Part shown: positions 8,656 to 17,847 of the stretch, in pieces
How positions within the stretch are numbered: position 1 is the stretch's first letter
Layout: each line of letters starts with the position of its first letter
DNA from: an uncultured Porphyromonadaceae bacterium
Lineage (GTDB): Bacteria; Bacteroidota; Bacteroidia; Bacteroidales; Muribaculaceae
Reading direction: 5' to 3'
Length of the DNA: 34,673 bases
Assembly: GCA_947175605.1 (NCBI GenBank)
Contig: CAMWNH010000015.1
Span: forward strand, 1-34,673
Translations under genes and position numbers: made by a program
The notes under the pieces: model-generated
Databases searched by the model: none
What the model was told of the DNA's origin: nothing
The model's input: the letters and a program-made list of their open reading frames with translations, nothing else

Positions 8656-10307
8656 TTGTTCTGTTCCGGTTGGATAGGGAAATCCGCTCCGCCTTTATCA
8701 AGTTGTTTAAGAGCCTCTTTCACCACGGGATCGGAGGAGTTGACAACTTCGTAATAGCTCGAGATGCCGAGAATATCGCGCGCTATGAGGCCCTTTATCT
8801 GGTTAACAATCAGACGGCGCGAAGGTTCAATGTAATACCAGCGCGGACGCACATTGCCCACTTCGTTGGCATACTTCACAAATGACTGCAGGATGACCGC
8901 ATCCGACGGAAGCAGGTTCAGCAGCTCCTCCGTATTATTTGCCTCGGACAGGTTCTCGCGATTGAGGTCGCTGAATTCAAAGGCATATTTCTGGAGCAGG
9001 CCGGCATTGGCTACGCTTAGATAATAGGGCGTTACACCGGTTGTGTCAGCGGGAACAAACACGTCCGGCATGATGCCACCTCCGCCGTAGACCGTTCGGC
9101 CTGTGACGAGTGTGCTGAAGACCTGTGTGGAGTCAACTTTTATGCTGTCGGCGATGAAGCTTTCGCCATGGTTGTAGCGCTCCATGAGGTCCATGGCATA
9201 TTCGGTGTTTTTGCCGCGTTCGAAAGTCTTCTGGATGCAACGTCCGGAGGGGGTGTAATAGCGTTGGACTGTCAGCCTTATCATCGAGGAGTCCTCAAAC
9301 TCGAAAGGATGTTGCACGAGACCTTTACCGAAGGAACGTCGGCCCACTATGAGTCCTCTGTCATTGTCCTGAATAGCTCCGGCAAAGATTTCACTTGCAC
9401 TGGCAGTATACTCGTCGATAAGCACCACGAGACGTTCACCTCCGAAAGAGCCCGTGCGATCGGACCCCAGCACCGTATTGTCGCGCCATTGACGACCGCG
9501 AGTGCTCACAAGCACGGTATTATTGTCGAAGAACTCGTTGGCCATCAGCACAGCAGGCTGCATGTATCCTCCCGTATTGCCGCGGAGGTCCAGAACGAGG
9601 GCTTTGGCACCTTTGAAGCGCAGTGCATTGAAGTTGCGGATGAAGTCGGGATACGTAGCATCGGAGAACTTGCTGATTTTAAGGTATCCAGTCGAATCAT
9701 TCAGCATATAGGCCGCATCCACGGGAGTCACCGGAATCTGGACGCGAACAAGATTGAAATCGATAAGCGCCGGAGAGTTATAGCGTTTTACGCTCACATC
9801 GACGTGCGTGCCTTCCGGACCGCGGAGCATGGAAAATACACTGTCCGTAGTTATCTTCGGTCCCGTGATGTCACGGCCATCGACCTTCACGATGCGGTCG
9901 CCGGCCAGCATTCCTGCCGTTTCAGCAGCTCCTCCCGGAATAACTTCGACCACATACACTGTATCCTTCTGCATTTGGAACTGGATACCGATGCCGAAGA
10001 AGGAGCTTTCAAGTTCGCGTTCCGAGCTTTCGCGTTCACCGGCCGAAATATACACAGAGTGTGGATCGAGATTGGTGAGAATCTCATGCAGGGAAATATC
10101 CACGAGACTGTCAAGCGACACATCGTCCACGTAGTTTGCTTCGATGATATCGAACACCTCGTTGAGTTTCTGTCTTGCGGCCGAGTGGTCGGCAGAGCGT
10201 GAAAGCGCCATCCCAATCCATATGCCTGCGGCAAGAGCCAGCGCCGTTACGGCGGGCAACATATATAAGTACTTGATGTACTTGTTCTTTTCGTTAGTTG
10301 AGCTCAT
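8652..10307 (-). CDS. S41 family C-terminal processing protease (CtpA/Prc type)
   Basis: Periplasmic serine protease of 551 residues. It has an N-terminal membrane anchor or signal (about 12-35), a PDZ domain (about 95-175) that recognises substrate C-termini, and an S41 catalytic core. The core shows LRGNTGGYMQPAV (241-253), the serine motif TASASE (301-306) and SFGKGLVQ (325-332), with lysine K328 as general base and Q332 four residues on. Whether S303 or S305 is the nucleophile cannot be settled by eye. A C-terminal region of about 140 residues follows the core. The ATG overlaps the dCMP deaminase end by 14 bp. Substrates are unknown. Confidence 0.93.
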   Translation of the reverse strand: MSSTNEKNKYIKYLYMLPAVTALALAAGIWIGMALSRSADHSAARQKLNEVFDIIEANYVDDVSLDSLVDISLHEILTNLDPHSVYISAGERESSERELESSFFGIGIQFQMQKDTVYVVEVIPGGAAETAGMLAGDRIVKVDGRDITGPKITTDSVFSMLRGPEGTHVDVSVKRYNSPALIDFNLVRVQIPVTPVDAAYMLNDSTGYLKISKFSDATYPDFIRNFNALRFKGAKALVLDLRGNTGGYMQPAVLMANEFFDNNTVLVSTRGRQWRDNTVLGSDRTGSFGGERLVVLIDEYTASASEIFAGAIQDNDRGLIVGRRSFGKGLVQHPFEFEDSSMIRLTVQRYYTPSGRCIQKTFERGKNTEYAMDLMERYNHGESFIADSIKVDSTQVFSTLVTGRTVYGGGGIMPDVFVPADTTGVTPYYLSVANAGLLQKYAFEFSDLNRENLSEANNTEELLNLLPSDAVILQSFVKYANEVGNVRPRWYYIEPSRRLIVNQIKGLIARDILGISSYYEVVNSSDPVVKEALKQLDKGGADFPIQPEQNK

Positions 10308-10740
10308 CTATATGAATACATTCGATTCCGGCGCGCCGCATCAGGTCGATACCGTCGCTCAGACGATACAGTTCGTTGAATACCACGCGGCGGATACCCG
10401 ACTGAATGATAAGTTTCGCACATTCGAGACATGGCGAAGCCGTCACGTATAGCGTGGCACCCTCGCTCGAGTTGTTGCTTCTTGCCACTTTTGTAATAGC
10501 ATTAGCTTCGGCGTGCAGCACATAGGGCTTGGTCAGGCCGGTTTGTTCGTCCTCGCACACGTTCTCAAAGCCTGCCGGAGTGCCATTATAGCCATCCGAG
10601 ATAATCATTTGATCCTTAACGACTATCGCACCCACTTTCCGGCGCTCGCAGTATGAATTCTCAGCCCAGATACGGGCCATGCGCAGATACCGCTTGTCAA
10701 GAAGCAGCTTTTTATCTTCGTTCGACAACTTATCGTTCAC
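10294..10740 (-). CDS. dCMP deaminase family protein
   Basis: Zinc enzyme of 148 residues that most likely deaminates dCMP to dUMP, supplying thymidylate synthesis. Zinc and catalytic residues are visible: H76-A-E78 and the pair C104/C107 in SPCLEC. The stretch YNGTPAGFENVCEDE is typical of the dCMP branch of the cytidine deaminase fold. The start codon is GTG at 10740; the next in-frame ATG would remove the conserved start of the domain. It is first in an operon with the protease and the cyclo-ligase. Confidence 0.93.
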   Translation of the reverse strand: MNDKLSNEDKKLLLDKRYLRMARIWAENSYCERRKVGAIVVKDQMIISDGYNGTPAGFENVCEDEQTGLTKPYVLHAEANAITKVARSNNSSEGATLYVTASPCLECAKLIIQSGIRRVVFNELYRLSDGIDLMRRAGIECIHIDELN

Positions 10741-10762
10741 GTTTTAAAATACAAGTTTTCTA

Positions 10763-10770
10763 CAAAATTA
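10763..10770 (-). promoter_or_regulatory. Probable -7 box of the dCMP deaminase operon
   Basis: Minus strand reads TAATTTTG (TAnnTTTG), 22 bp upstream of the GTG start. No clear -33 element is seen at the usual distance. Confidence 0.45.
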
Positions 10771-10828
10771 CAACATTTCCTTGAAACACCGCACATTCCA
10801 TCTCCCAAAAAATGTCAATGCATAAAAA

Positions 10829-10860
10829 TCCCCGCCGGAAAAAGTATTTTCGGGCGGGGA
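10829..10860 (-). terminator. Terminator of the GH32-MFS-fructokinase operon
   Basis: Arms TCCCCGCC (10829-10836) and GGCGGGGA (10853-10860) pair perfectly. After one G/G mismatch, GAAAA and TTTTC extend the stem to a 4-nt loop. On the minus strand the hairpin is followed by TTTTT, and it lies about 75 bp past the fructokinase stop. Confidence 0.85.
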
Positions 10861-10934
10861 AAAACCTAAATCAATCTTTTACTTTATTGAGAAACCGGGC
10901 TATTAATGAAAACCGTTTCAGGGATTAGTGAATG

Positions 10935-11816
10935 TCAGTTTTCTGTAAGATCTTTGGGGAGGACAGGCATCGCGCCGTTCTGCGTGCACACGAAAGCCGA
11001 GGTCTGCACGGCTTTAGCATGGGCTTCCTGTACGCTCTTGCCTTTGAGTATCGAGGCGATGAACGCTGCAGTGAAACTGTCGCCTGCGCCTACCGTATCG
11101 GCAACCTCCACCGTGGGAGTGGGCTGGAATGATACCGCTCCGGGCGTGAAGACATAGCTGCCATTTATACCGCATGTGAGTATCAGCATCTTAAGGTTGT
11201 ATTTGCCAAGCAGAATCCAGCACTTGTCCTGCAGGTCGATACCCGGATAGCCAAACATTCGGCTCACTGTCACGAGCTCTTCATCGTTGATCTTAAGAAT
11301 ATTGCAGCGCTCCATCGAATTGCAGAGAATTTCTTTTGTATAGAATCCCTGACGCAGGTTCACGTCGAACACGATAAGCTCCTCTCCCGTGTGAGGCATG
11401 GCATCGAGAAAGCGGTTGATCGTGTTGCGCGACACCACATTGCGCTGTGCAAGCGAACCGAAGCAAACGGCTTTAGTCTTGCCTGCGAGATCTTCGAGGC
11501 GTGCCGTATAGGGAATGTTGTCCCAGGCCACGTTCTCCTTGATGTCATACATGGGGATGCCGTCCGGATCCAGTTCCACCTGCACCGTTCCCGTGGGGTA
11601 GGGCACGGTTTCGATCAGCTGATTCAGACCCTTGGAGGTGAGATTCTCGATAATCTCCGCACCTAAAGCGTCGGGGCCTACGGCACTAACAACTACAGAA
11701 GGCAGTCCGAACTGCGATACGTGGTATGCGAAATTGGCGGGCGCACCACCGATTTTCTTTCCTTCGGGAAGGACGTCCCACAGGGCCTCGCCCATTCCTA
11801 CTACAATGTCAGTCAT
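10935..11816 (-). CDS. PfkB-family fructokinase
   Basis: Cytoplasmic sugar kinase of 293 residues, expected to phosphorylate fructose to fructose 6-phosphate. The N-terminal glycine-rich sugar site is GGAPANFAYHVSQFG (23-37), and the C-terminal signature is DTVGAGDSFTAAF (240-252) with D246 as catalytic base. Fructose as substrate is inferred from the neighbours: the gene is 12 bp downstream of an MFS sugar transporter and in one operon with a GH32 fructanase. This is the same logic as BT1757 in the B. thetaiotaomicron levan locus. A different hexose substrate cannot be excluded from sequence alone. Confidence 0.93.
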   Translation of the reverse strand: MTDIVVGMGEALWDVLPEGKKIGGAPANFAYHVSQFGLPSVVVSAVGPDALGAEIIENLTSKGLNQLIETVPYPTGTVQVELDPDGIPMYDIKENVAWDNIPYTARLEDLAGKTKAVCFGSLAQRNVVSRNTINRFLDAMPHTGEELIVFDVNLRQGFYTKEILCNSMERCNILKINDEELVTVSRMFGYPGIDLQDKCWILLGKYNLKMLILTCGINGSYVFTPGAVSFQPTPTVEVADTVGAGDSFTAAFIASILKGKSVQEAHAKAVQTSAFVCTQNGAMPVLPKDLTEN

Positions 11817-11828
11817 GATATTATTGTT

Positions 11829-13007
11829 TTAAGCGTTTTTGATTTTGAATGTATAGAATAGCAAATAGAGCACGCCTATGGTCATTACAGCCACGGCTCC
11901 GGCCACACCTACTGCATCTTGGGCGAAGCCCATGGCAAGCGGGAATACCGTGCCTCCGAAGAGTCCCATGATCATGAGACCCGATACTTCGTTCTTTTCG
12001 TCGGGCTGACGATTCAGTGCCTGCGCGAACACAACGGAGAAAATGTTGGAGTTGCCGAAGCCGATGCATGCTATGGAAGCGAGGATTATCGTCTGGCTTG
12101 TGCCGACAAACAGTCCCAACATGCCGAGCAGCATGCAGCATACACTGAAGGCGAAGAATGCTTTTGCCGGTAACTTGGCAAGAGCCCACGAGCCCAGGAG
12201 GCAGCCGCCGGTGCGGAAGTAGAAGTAGATCTGTGTGCCTATTACGGCTTCTTCTACGCTAAGCCCGAATCTTTCGGCAAGAATCTGGGGAGCGAAAGTG
12301 TTGGTGCCGACGTCAATACCCACATGACACATGATACCTATGAAGCATAGCAGAACGAACGGAATGCTTAGCAGCTTTACGCACTCCATGAAGCCCGTAA
12401 CCTTATCGGCGCGCTCCTCACGTATGGGAGTTGCACCGAGCATGGCAATGGACAGGATGCAGACAATTGCGAAAATCGGGAAGAGCACGCGCCAGCCAAG
12501 TCCGAATGTAGGAAGCAGGGCGGCAGCGCCCCATGCCATCATATAGGGAGCCAGAAGGGAGGCGAGAGCCTTTACGAACTGTCCGAATGTCAGCGTGGAT
12601 GCGAGTTTCGAAGGATTGATGAGACCGGACACCAGCGGGTTCAGCGAAGTCTGCATTACTGCATTGCCTATTCCAAGCAGGGAGAAGGCTGCAAGCATCG
12701 TATAATAGCCGGTGCCGAAGATTGGAATTATGAGGGATACGAGAGTGAGCAGCAGCGAAAGCAGAACGGTCTTTTTGCGTCCGATTTTGTTCATCAGCAT
12801 GCCTGTGGGCACGGAGAAAATCAGGAACCAGAAGAATACCAGCGAGGGAATAAAGCCTGCTTGTGCGGCGTTCAGACCAAGATCTTCCTTGACGAAATTC
12901 GTGGCCGAGCCTACAAGGTCCACGAAGCCCATGGCAAAGAAGCAGAGCATTACTGGGATGAATTGCAGCAGAGAATTCTTTTCTACTGCCTGTGTGTTGG
13001 ATGCCAT
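11829..13007 (-). CDS. MFS sugar transporter, probably fructose importer
   Basis: Inner-membrane major facilitator of 392 residues with about twelve hydrophobic segments. The loop-2/3 motif is present as GMLMNKIGRKK, and the protein resembles the FucP-like sugar:H+ symporter branch used by Bacteroidota PULs. It lies between the GH32 gene (29 bp upstream) and the fructokinase gene (12 bp downstream). It should move fructose released in the periplasm into the cytoplasm, the role of BT1758 in the B. thetaiotaomicron levan PUL. Family and direction of transport are well supported; fructose specificity is inferred from context. Confidence 0.88.
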   Translation of the reverse strand: MASNTQAVEKNSLLQFIPVMLCFFAMGFVDLVGSATNFVKEDLGLNAAQAGFIPSLVFFWFLIFSVPTGMLMNKIGRKKTVLLSLLLTLVSLIIPIFGTGYYTMLAAFSLLGIGNAVMQTSLNPLVSGLINPSKLASTLTFGQFVKALASLLAPYMMAWGAAALLPTFGLGWRVLFPIFAIVCILSIAMLGATPIREERADKVTGFMECVKLLSIPFVLLCFIGIMCHVGIDVGTNTFAPQILAERFGLSVEEAVIGTQIYFYFRTGGCLLGSWALAKLPAKAFFAFSVCCMLLGMLGLFVGTSQTIILASIACIGFGNSNIFSVVFAQALNRQPDEKNEVSGLMIMGLFGGTVFPLAMGFAQDAVGVAGAVAVMTIGVLYLLFYTFKIKNA

Positions 13008-13036
13008 CGTGTTTATGAAGTCAGTTTTTTATGATA

Positions 13037-14899
13037 TTAGTTATTCTTGATGTTGTATATGGTCAGGTTCTTGATTTCAGCAGAGCCTTTATCCGTACTT
13101 ACAAGTAGATTCGAATAAGGTTCATTGGGGAACACAAGATTCGTCATGGCAAAGCGGCCGTCCTTCTCGAAAACCTCGATGCTCGAGCGGTCCACGAATA
13201 TGCGTAATTCAAGGCTCTCCTTGCCTTCGTTGAAAGTCGGAGCTACGGTCACGGCCGGGAAATCCTGACTGAAGTCGGTTATACCGCTTTTCGTACGGTC
13301 GAAACTTAGCGTTCTCGCTGTCGGATCATAAGTCATGACAGCTGCTTCTCCGGCCTTATTTTCAAGAGTCAGCGTGACATTGCCCATAGCTTTTCCGGGC
13401 TTGATGGTCATCACGATCTCGCAGATTTCGGGAATAGCAACGCTCTTGCCCTTGGAGCCTGCGGACATGGATCCAATTTTCTTGAATATGCTGCCACGGA
13501 GGGCTTCAACCTCAGGCGACGGCGTGGACGACACATAAAGCTCGCCATCCATACCTTCAAAGAGGCCAATCTCACGGGGAAGAGAGTTCGCGCTGCGGAA
13601 CTGCATGGTGGGCACCTCGGGTGCATACTGCCAGTTGCTCATCCAGCCTATCACGGTGTTGCGCTTGTCGGGAGCATTGCTGAAGCTTACGGTTGCATAG
13701 TGGTCTTTTCCGAAGTCCATCCATTTCGTGGGCACATTGCCTTCTGAATCCGTATCGACTGTGAAGGTCTTGCCATCGAAGTCGCCCACGAAGTACTGTG
13801 TAGCGCTTCCGCCGAATATACCACCGGGATTGAGATTGCATATCAGCACCCATTTCTCTTTGTCCGTGCCATCGATCTTCACCTTCATAAGGTCGGGGCA
13901 TTCCCATACGCCGTCCTGTGCGCCAAGTCCTTTGCCGAAGGAGCTCTGGAGAGTCCAGGTCTTGAGGTCGGGTGAAGTCAGGATCAGCATTTCATGCTCA
14001 AGGGCATGAGCCAGAAGAAGCACCCATTGTTGGGTAGGCTCGTGCCAGAACATGTTCGGGTCGCGGGCTTCCGAGTCGAGAGTTATGACAGGATTTCCCG
14101 GATAAGGGTGTAAGGTCGTCCCGTTGTCCGTGCTCCATGCGAGGCTCTGCTGCTGCGTTGCAGCAGCTGCGGTGTAGAGTGCGATTACGGCGTCCTCTCC
14201 GAAGCCGGCAGTATTGTTCTTGTCCACAACACTGCTGCCGGAGAATATCATTCCCAATGCGTCAGGCTCCAGTGCGGCCTTAGTCTCGTGATTCCAGTTC
14301 ACGAGATCAGTCGATGTCGAGTGACCCCATGAAAGGTTCTGCCATTTCGAGCCGTAAGGATTCCACTGATAGTAAAGATGCCACACGCCGTCCTTGTAAA
14401 ACATGCCGTTGGGGTCGTTCATCCAGCCCCAAAGCGGAGTGTGGTGATATGCCGGACGGAATTTCTCCGTGTCGGTGCTTGTGAAATCATTGGCGAGTTC
14501 AAGAGCTTTCCAGCAAGCATCGTTCTGTATATCGCGGGTTGTCGAACGTCCCTGACGTGTTTCGACCGCAAGCACCAGTCCTTCATTATTGTAGCCGGAA
14601 AGATCGAGGGGTACCATGTAGTCCACCTTGTTTTTGGCAAGGCGTGCGTTCACCACCTTTTCGAGTTTGCCGTTTACGATAATTTCTATTCGGGCATCGT
14701 CTTGGCTCTCCTCGATGGGGAGGAGGAGATACTTGTCGTCCGATGCTACGCGGATCAGAGAATGGTTCGGAGATATGAACTCCACTTTCACACCGTTATT
14801 CTCTGTCGGTGCCGGCCCGGCCGCGATGACAGTTCCGGGGAAAGCCGATACTGCTCCAAAAAGTATCATGGCACTAAGGATTTTGCTTGTTTCAGTCAT
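13037..14899 (-). CDS. GH32 exo-fructanase with N-terminal DUF4980-like domain
   Basis: Periplasmic fructan hydrolase of 620 residues, expected to release fructose from the ends of levan or inulin oligosaccharides. It has a cleavable signal peptide (to about 27) without a lipobox cysteine. An N-terminal beta domain (about 35-125) resembles the DUF4980 module of Bacteroides exo-fructanases. The five-bladed GH32 propeller carries all three acidic residues: nucleophile D162 in WMNDPNG, stabiliser D280 in ARDPN, and acid/base E333 in WECPDL. A C-terminal beta-sandwich includes IFVDRSSIEVFEKDGR. It is the first gene of the minus-strand arm, divergent from the regulator. Levan or inulin preference cannot be read from the sequence. 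Confidence 0.94.
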   Translation of the reverse strand: MTETSKILSAMILFGAVSAFPGTVIAAGPAPTENNGVKVEFISPNHSLIRVASDDKYLLLPIEESQDDARIEIIVNGKLEKVVNARLAKNKVDYMVPLDLSGYNNEGLVLAVETRQGRSTTRDIQNDACWKALELANDFTSTDTEKFRPAYHHTPLWGWMNDPNGMFYKDGVWHLYYQWNPYGSKWQNLSWGHSTSTDLVNWNHETKAALEPDALGMIFSGSSVVDKNNTAGFGEDAVIALYTAAAATQQQSLAWSTDNGTTLHPYPGNPVITLDSEARDPNMFWHEPTQQWVLLLAHALEHEMLILTSPDLKTWTLQSSFGKGLGAQDGVWECPDLMKVKIDGTDKEKWVLICNLNPGGIFGGSATQYFVGDFDGKTFTVDTDSEGNVPTKWMDFGKDHYATVSFSNAPDKRNTVIGWMSNWQYAPEVPTMQFRSANSLPREIGLFEGMDGELYVSSTPSPEVEALRGSIFKKIGSMSAGSKGKSVAIPEICEIVMTIKPGKAMGNVTLTLENKAGEAAVMTYDPTARTLSFDRTKSGITDFSQDFPAVTVAPTFNEGKESLELRIFVDRSSIEVFEKDGRFAMTNLVFPNEPYSNLLVSTDKGSAEIKNLTIYNIKNN

Positions 14900-14954
14900 G
14901 TCTTTTATGTTTAGATTCAGGGTGGCTTGGCTATGAGTGTTTCCGAAGCCGATG

Positions 14955-14962
14955 CAAAACTA
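14955..14962 (-). promoter_or_regulatory. -7 box of the GH32-MFS-fructokinase operon
   Basis: Minus strand reads TAGTTTTG (TAnnTTTG), 55 bp before the GH32 ATG. The nearest upstream TTTG is 24 bp away instead of about 19, which fits a promoter that needs an activator. Confidence 0.6.
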
Positions 14963-14972
14963 ATACATAATA

Positions 14973-14999
14973 CGCACAATACCTATCAAATTTTGTGCG
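14973..14999. repeat. Inverted repeat CGCACAA-N13-TTGTGCG, candidate operator
   Basis: Perfect 7-bp arms at 14973-14979 and 14993-14999. They lie just upstream of the -7 box of the GH32 operon and include its candidate -33 region. It could bind a dimeric regulator; which one is unknown. Confidence 0.4.
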
Positions 15000-15007
15000 C
15001 CGGATGA

Positions 15008-15019
15008 AAAAAATCGTGC
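15008..15019 (-). promoter_or_regulatory. Candidate regulator site upstream of the GH32 operon
   Basis: Minus strand reads GCACGATTTTTT, 45 bp upstream of the -7 box at 14955-14962. A 10-of-12 match occurs at 17878-17889, also exactly 45 bp upstream of the susC -7 box. Binding by the hybrid regulator is inference. Confidence 0.45.
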
Positions 15020-15049
15020 ATAGCCCCCTTTTTTATATTCCATTCACGC

Positions 15050-15079
15050 TTTGTTATATCGTAAAATTCTATAACTTTG
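15050..15079 (+). promoter_or_regulatory. Promoter of the hybrid two-component regulator gene
   Basis: TTTG at 15050-15053, an 18-bp spacer and TAACTTTG at 15072-15079 give a near-perfect Bacteroidota promoter. The predicted transcript starts within about 15 bp of the ATG at 15099. Its standard spacing suggests steady expression of the regulator. Confidence 0.75.
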
Positions 15080-15098
15080 TGTTCGTAATGCAGAAACC

Positions 15099-17825
15099 AT
15101 GAAAAAATATCTATTCCTGATTTTCATATCGCTCTTGTCCTTTTCTTGTTCGAAGGAAAAGCCCTATCGTATTGCTGTCTCCCAGCCGAGTCAGGACGAT
15201 TGGCGCGCCAAGATGAATGCCGAGATACTGCGGGAGATCATTCTTCACGATGATGTCGAAGTCGAAATTCGTTCGGCGGATGATAGCAATGAAAAGCAGA
15301 TTGCGGACATACGCGATTTTGCAGCCCGTGGCTTCGATATTATAATTGTATCGCCCAACGAAGCGGCGGCGCTTACGCCTGTTATTGATGAAGTGTATGC
15401 ATCCGGAATCCCTGTCATAATTTTCGATCGCAACATCCTTTCCGAAAGCTACACTGCACGATTCGGCGCCGATGACGAGGGCCTTGGCCGCAGTGCGGCC
15501 GACTTTGCATCGCATATCCTTCCACGTGGAGCAAAGGCAATAGAAATCTACGGACGCATCGGCTCAACTCCGGCCGAAGGGCGTCATGATGGCTTTGCCG
15601 GCGCGTTTTCCAAGGCCGGAGGCAATCTTCTGGCCTCCGCCACAGGCAATTGGAATAAAGATGAGGCCGCACGGGTGGCCGATTCCCTCCTTAAGATATA
15701 TCCGGATGTAGATCTGATATATGCCCACAACGACCGTATGGCCATCGGAGCGTCCGAGGTCGCACGACGCATGGGGCTCGATAGTGTGCGCGTTATAGGT
15801 ATCGATGCTGCGCCCGGCATAGGCATTAATGCCGTTGCCGACGGTACGCTTGACGCTACATTCCTATATCCGACGGAAGGAGATATAATCGTGCGGACAG
15901 CGCTTGCTATTCTTAAAGGTGAGCCATACGACCGCGAGACCGTCTTCCCGCTGAGTTCCGCTGTAGATCGGACCAATGCCGATATACTTCTCCGTCAGAA
16001 TGAGGCACTTGCGCGAGAGACGGAAAAGATGTCGCGTCTCAAGAGTAAAATTGATGTTTACTGGGCCCGTTATTCCACACAGACCACCTTGTTTTATTCC
16101 AGCATCGTCATTATTCTCCTTCTCATTGCCGTGACGTTCCTGCTTCTGAAAGCGTTCTGGCAGCGCGATAAACATCGTAAGGAGCTTCTTGCCCGTAACG
16201 TTCTGCTGCAGGAGGAGCGCGATAAGCAGGAAATGCTGAACCGTCAGCTCGAAGAGGCGACTCAATCGAAGCTCATTTTCTTTACAAACGTATCCCACGA
16301 CCTGCGCACGCCTCTCACGCTTATAGCCGAACCTGTCAGCCGGCTTTGCGCGGCCTCGAATCTTACACCCACCCAGGAGCGGCTCGTGCGCATAGCGGAT
16401 AAGAATGTGAAGATCCTGCGCAGACTCATCAATCAGATCCTCGATTTCCGAAAATACGAGAATGGCAAGCTCGAACTCAATATCGCTGAAGTGGACTTCT
16501 CGCGAGCTGTTGAAGACTGGGTTGAGAGCTTTGTGGCCACGGCGAGGGCCAAGGATATATCGCTAAATCTCGAGGGACCCGGGCAGCCCGTTGTGCAGGC
16601 ACTCGATGCCGAGAAGATAGAGCGTGTGTTCTTCAATCTTCTTTCCAATGCAATTAAGTACACCCCCCGCAACGGGGCGATTACAATAAGATATGGTGTG
16701 GACGGTGATGTCCTGCGTTTTTCGGTGATTGATACGGGCGAGGGCATAAGCGAGCGTGATATTCCCAATATTTTCGACCGTTTCTATCAGGTGGACCGTC
16801 TCCACCCCAAGGGTTCGGGCATAGGACTTTCTCTTGCCAAGGCCTTTGTGGAGTTGCATGGCGGAGAGATAAAGGTAGAGAGCACTCCCGGAAAAGGCTC
16901 TGTCTTCACTGTTGAGATTCCTATACGCCATGTCGGGGATTGCTCGGCTCCGCTTGTCCCCGAGGCGCAGATTACTTCTGACGAGATAGAGTCCGAACTT
17001 GGCAGTATCAGTGGCGAAGGCGTTTTCAATCAGGAGAAGCCCTTGCTCCTTGTTATTGACGACAATGCTGACATCCGCAGCCTTATCACGGACATCATGA
17101 GCGATGATTATAATGTCATCTTGGCATCCAACGGTATGGAAGGAGTGGGCATGGCCGTGAAGTATGTGCCTGACCTCGTCATATGCGATGTGATGATGCC
17201 TGTGCTCGACGGATTCGAATGCTGTCGCAGGATAAAGTCAGAAGTTTCCACGAGCCATATTCCGGTCGTCTTGCTCACGGCCTGTTCTCTTGACGAGCAG
17301 CGTGTACAGGGCTATGAGAGTGGGGCCGACGGCTATGTTTCCAAACCTTTCAGTTCGGATGTTCTCAAGGCCCGCTGCGCTTCCATGCTCGAGAATCGGA
17401 AGCGTATCCTCAATCTTGTTGGAAACGGCGACTCGGAGCTGCAGGCATCGTCGGCTGCCGATCCCAAAAAAGCGGTCGAAGCCGCAGGCGCCGGAATCGA
17501 GGATGAGTTTTACAAGAAATTCCTTGAAATATTCTATTCCGAGATGGCGAGCTCGCAACTTAGTGTCGACATGCTTGCTTCGCGTATGGGACTCGAACGT
17601 TCGCAGTTCTATCGCAAGATAAAAGCCCTCACGAACTATTCGCCCGTCGAGCTGATCCGACACCTTCGCCTCAAGGAGGCAAGGAAAATGCTGTTGACAT
17701 CCGATCGCACTGTCAGCGAAGTGGGCTATGCCGTCGGGTTTTCCACTCCGGCCTACTTCACTAAGTGCTATCATGAAGCTTTTGGGGAAACTCCCTCTGA
17801 TACACGCGAGCGACTCGGCCGATAG
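15099..17825 (+). CDS. Hybrid two-component system regulator with periplasmic sugar-binding sensor
   Basis: Single-protein signalling system of 908 residues in the inner membrane. Domains in order: signal/anchor (1-17), periplasmic-binding-protein type-1 sugar sensor (about 22-300, with AHNDRMAIGA and VIGIDAAPG), membrane helix (about 332-351), HisKA with H400 in VSHDLRTP, ATPase domain with N514/N517, DTGEG (545-549) and GSGIGL (572-577), receiver domain with phospho-acceptor D697 in ICDVMMP and K749, and a C-terminal AraC-type DNA-binding domain (about 805-908). This architecture, rather than the more common beta-propeller sensor, is that of BT1754, which binds fructose. Fructose is therefore the likely inducer. 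It sits between the two arms it probably controls. Confidence 0.95.
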   Translation: MKKYLFLIFISLLSFSCSKEKPYRIAVSQPSQDDWRAKMNAEILREIILHDDVEVEIRSADDSNEKQIADIRDFAARGFDIIIVSPNEAAALTPVIDEVYASGIPVIIFDRNILSESYTARFGADDEGLGRSAADFASHILPRGAKAIEIYGRIGSTPAEGRHDGFAGAFSKAGGNLLASATGNWNKDEAARVADSLLKIYPDVDLIYAHNDRMAIGASEVARRMGLDSVRVIGIDAAPGIGINAVADGTLDATFLYPTEGDIIVRTALAILKGEPYDRETVFPLSSAVDRTNADILLRQNEALARETEKMSRLKSKIDVYWARYSTQTTLFYSSIVIILLLIAVTFLLLKAFWQRDKHRKELLARNVLLQEERDKQEMLNRQLEEATQSKLIFFTNVSHDLRTPLTLIAEPVSRLCAASNLTPTQERLVRIADKNVKILRRLINQILDFRKYENGKLELNIAEVDFSRAVEDWVESFVATARAKDISLNLEGPGQPVVQALDAEKIERVFFNLLSNAIKYTPRNGAITIRYGVDGDVLRFSVIDTGEGISERDIPNIFDRFYQVDRLHPKGSGIGLSLAKAFVELHGGEIKVESTPGKGSVFTVEIPIRHVGDCSAPLVPEAQITSDEIESELGSISGEGVFNQEKPLLLVIDDNADIRSLITDIMSDDYNVILASNGMEGVGMAVKYVPDLVICDVMMPVLDGFECCRRIKSEVSTSHIPVVLLTACSLDEQRVQGYESGADGYVSKPFSSDVLKARCASMLENRKRILNLVGNGDSELQASSAADPKKAVEAAGAGIEDEFYKKFLEIFYSEMASSQLSVDMLASRMGLERSQFYRKIKALTNYSPVELIRHLRLKEARKMLLTSDRTVSEVGYAVGFSTPAYFTKCYHEAFGETPSDTRERLGR

Positions 17826-17847
17826 TTTTCCGGGGAAATAGCATTTT

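Noticed and set aside
14149-14167. Perfect 8-bp hairpin (GCTGCTGC, GTT, GCAGCAGC)
   Set aside because: Lies inside the GH32 coding sequence and simply encodes consecutive alanines and glutamines; no T-run follows.
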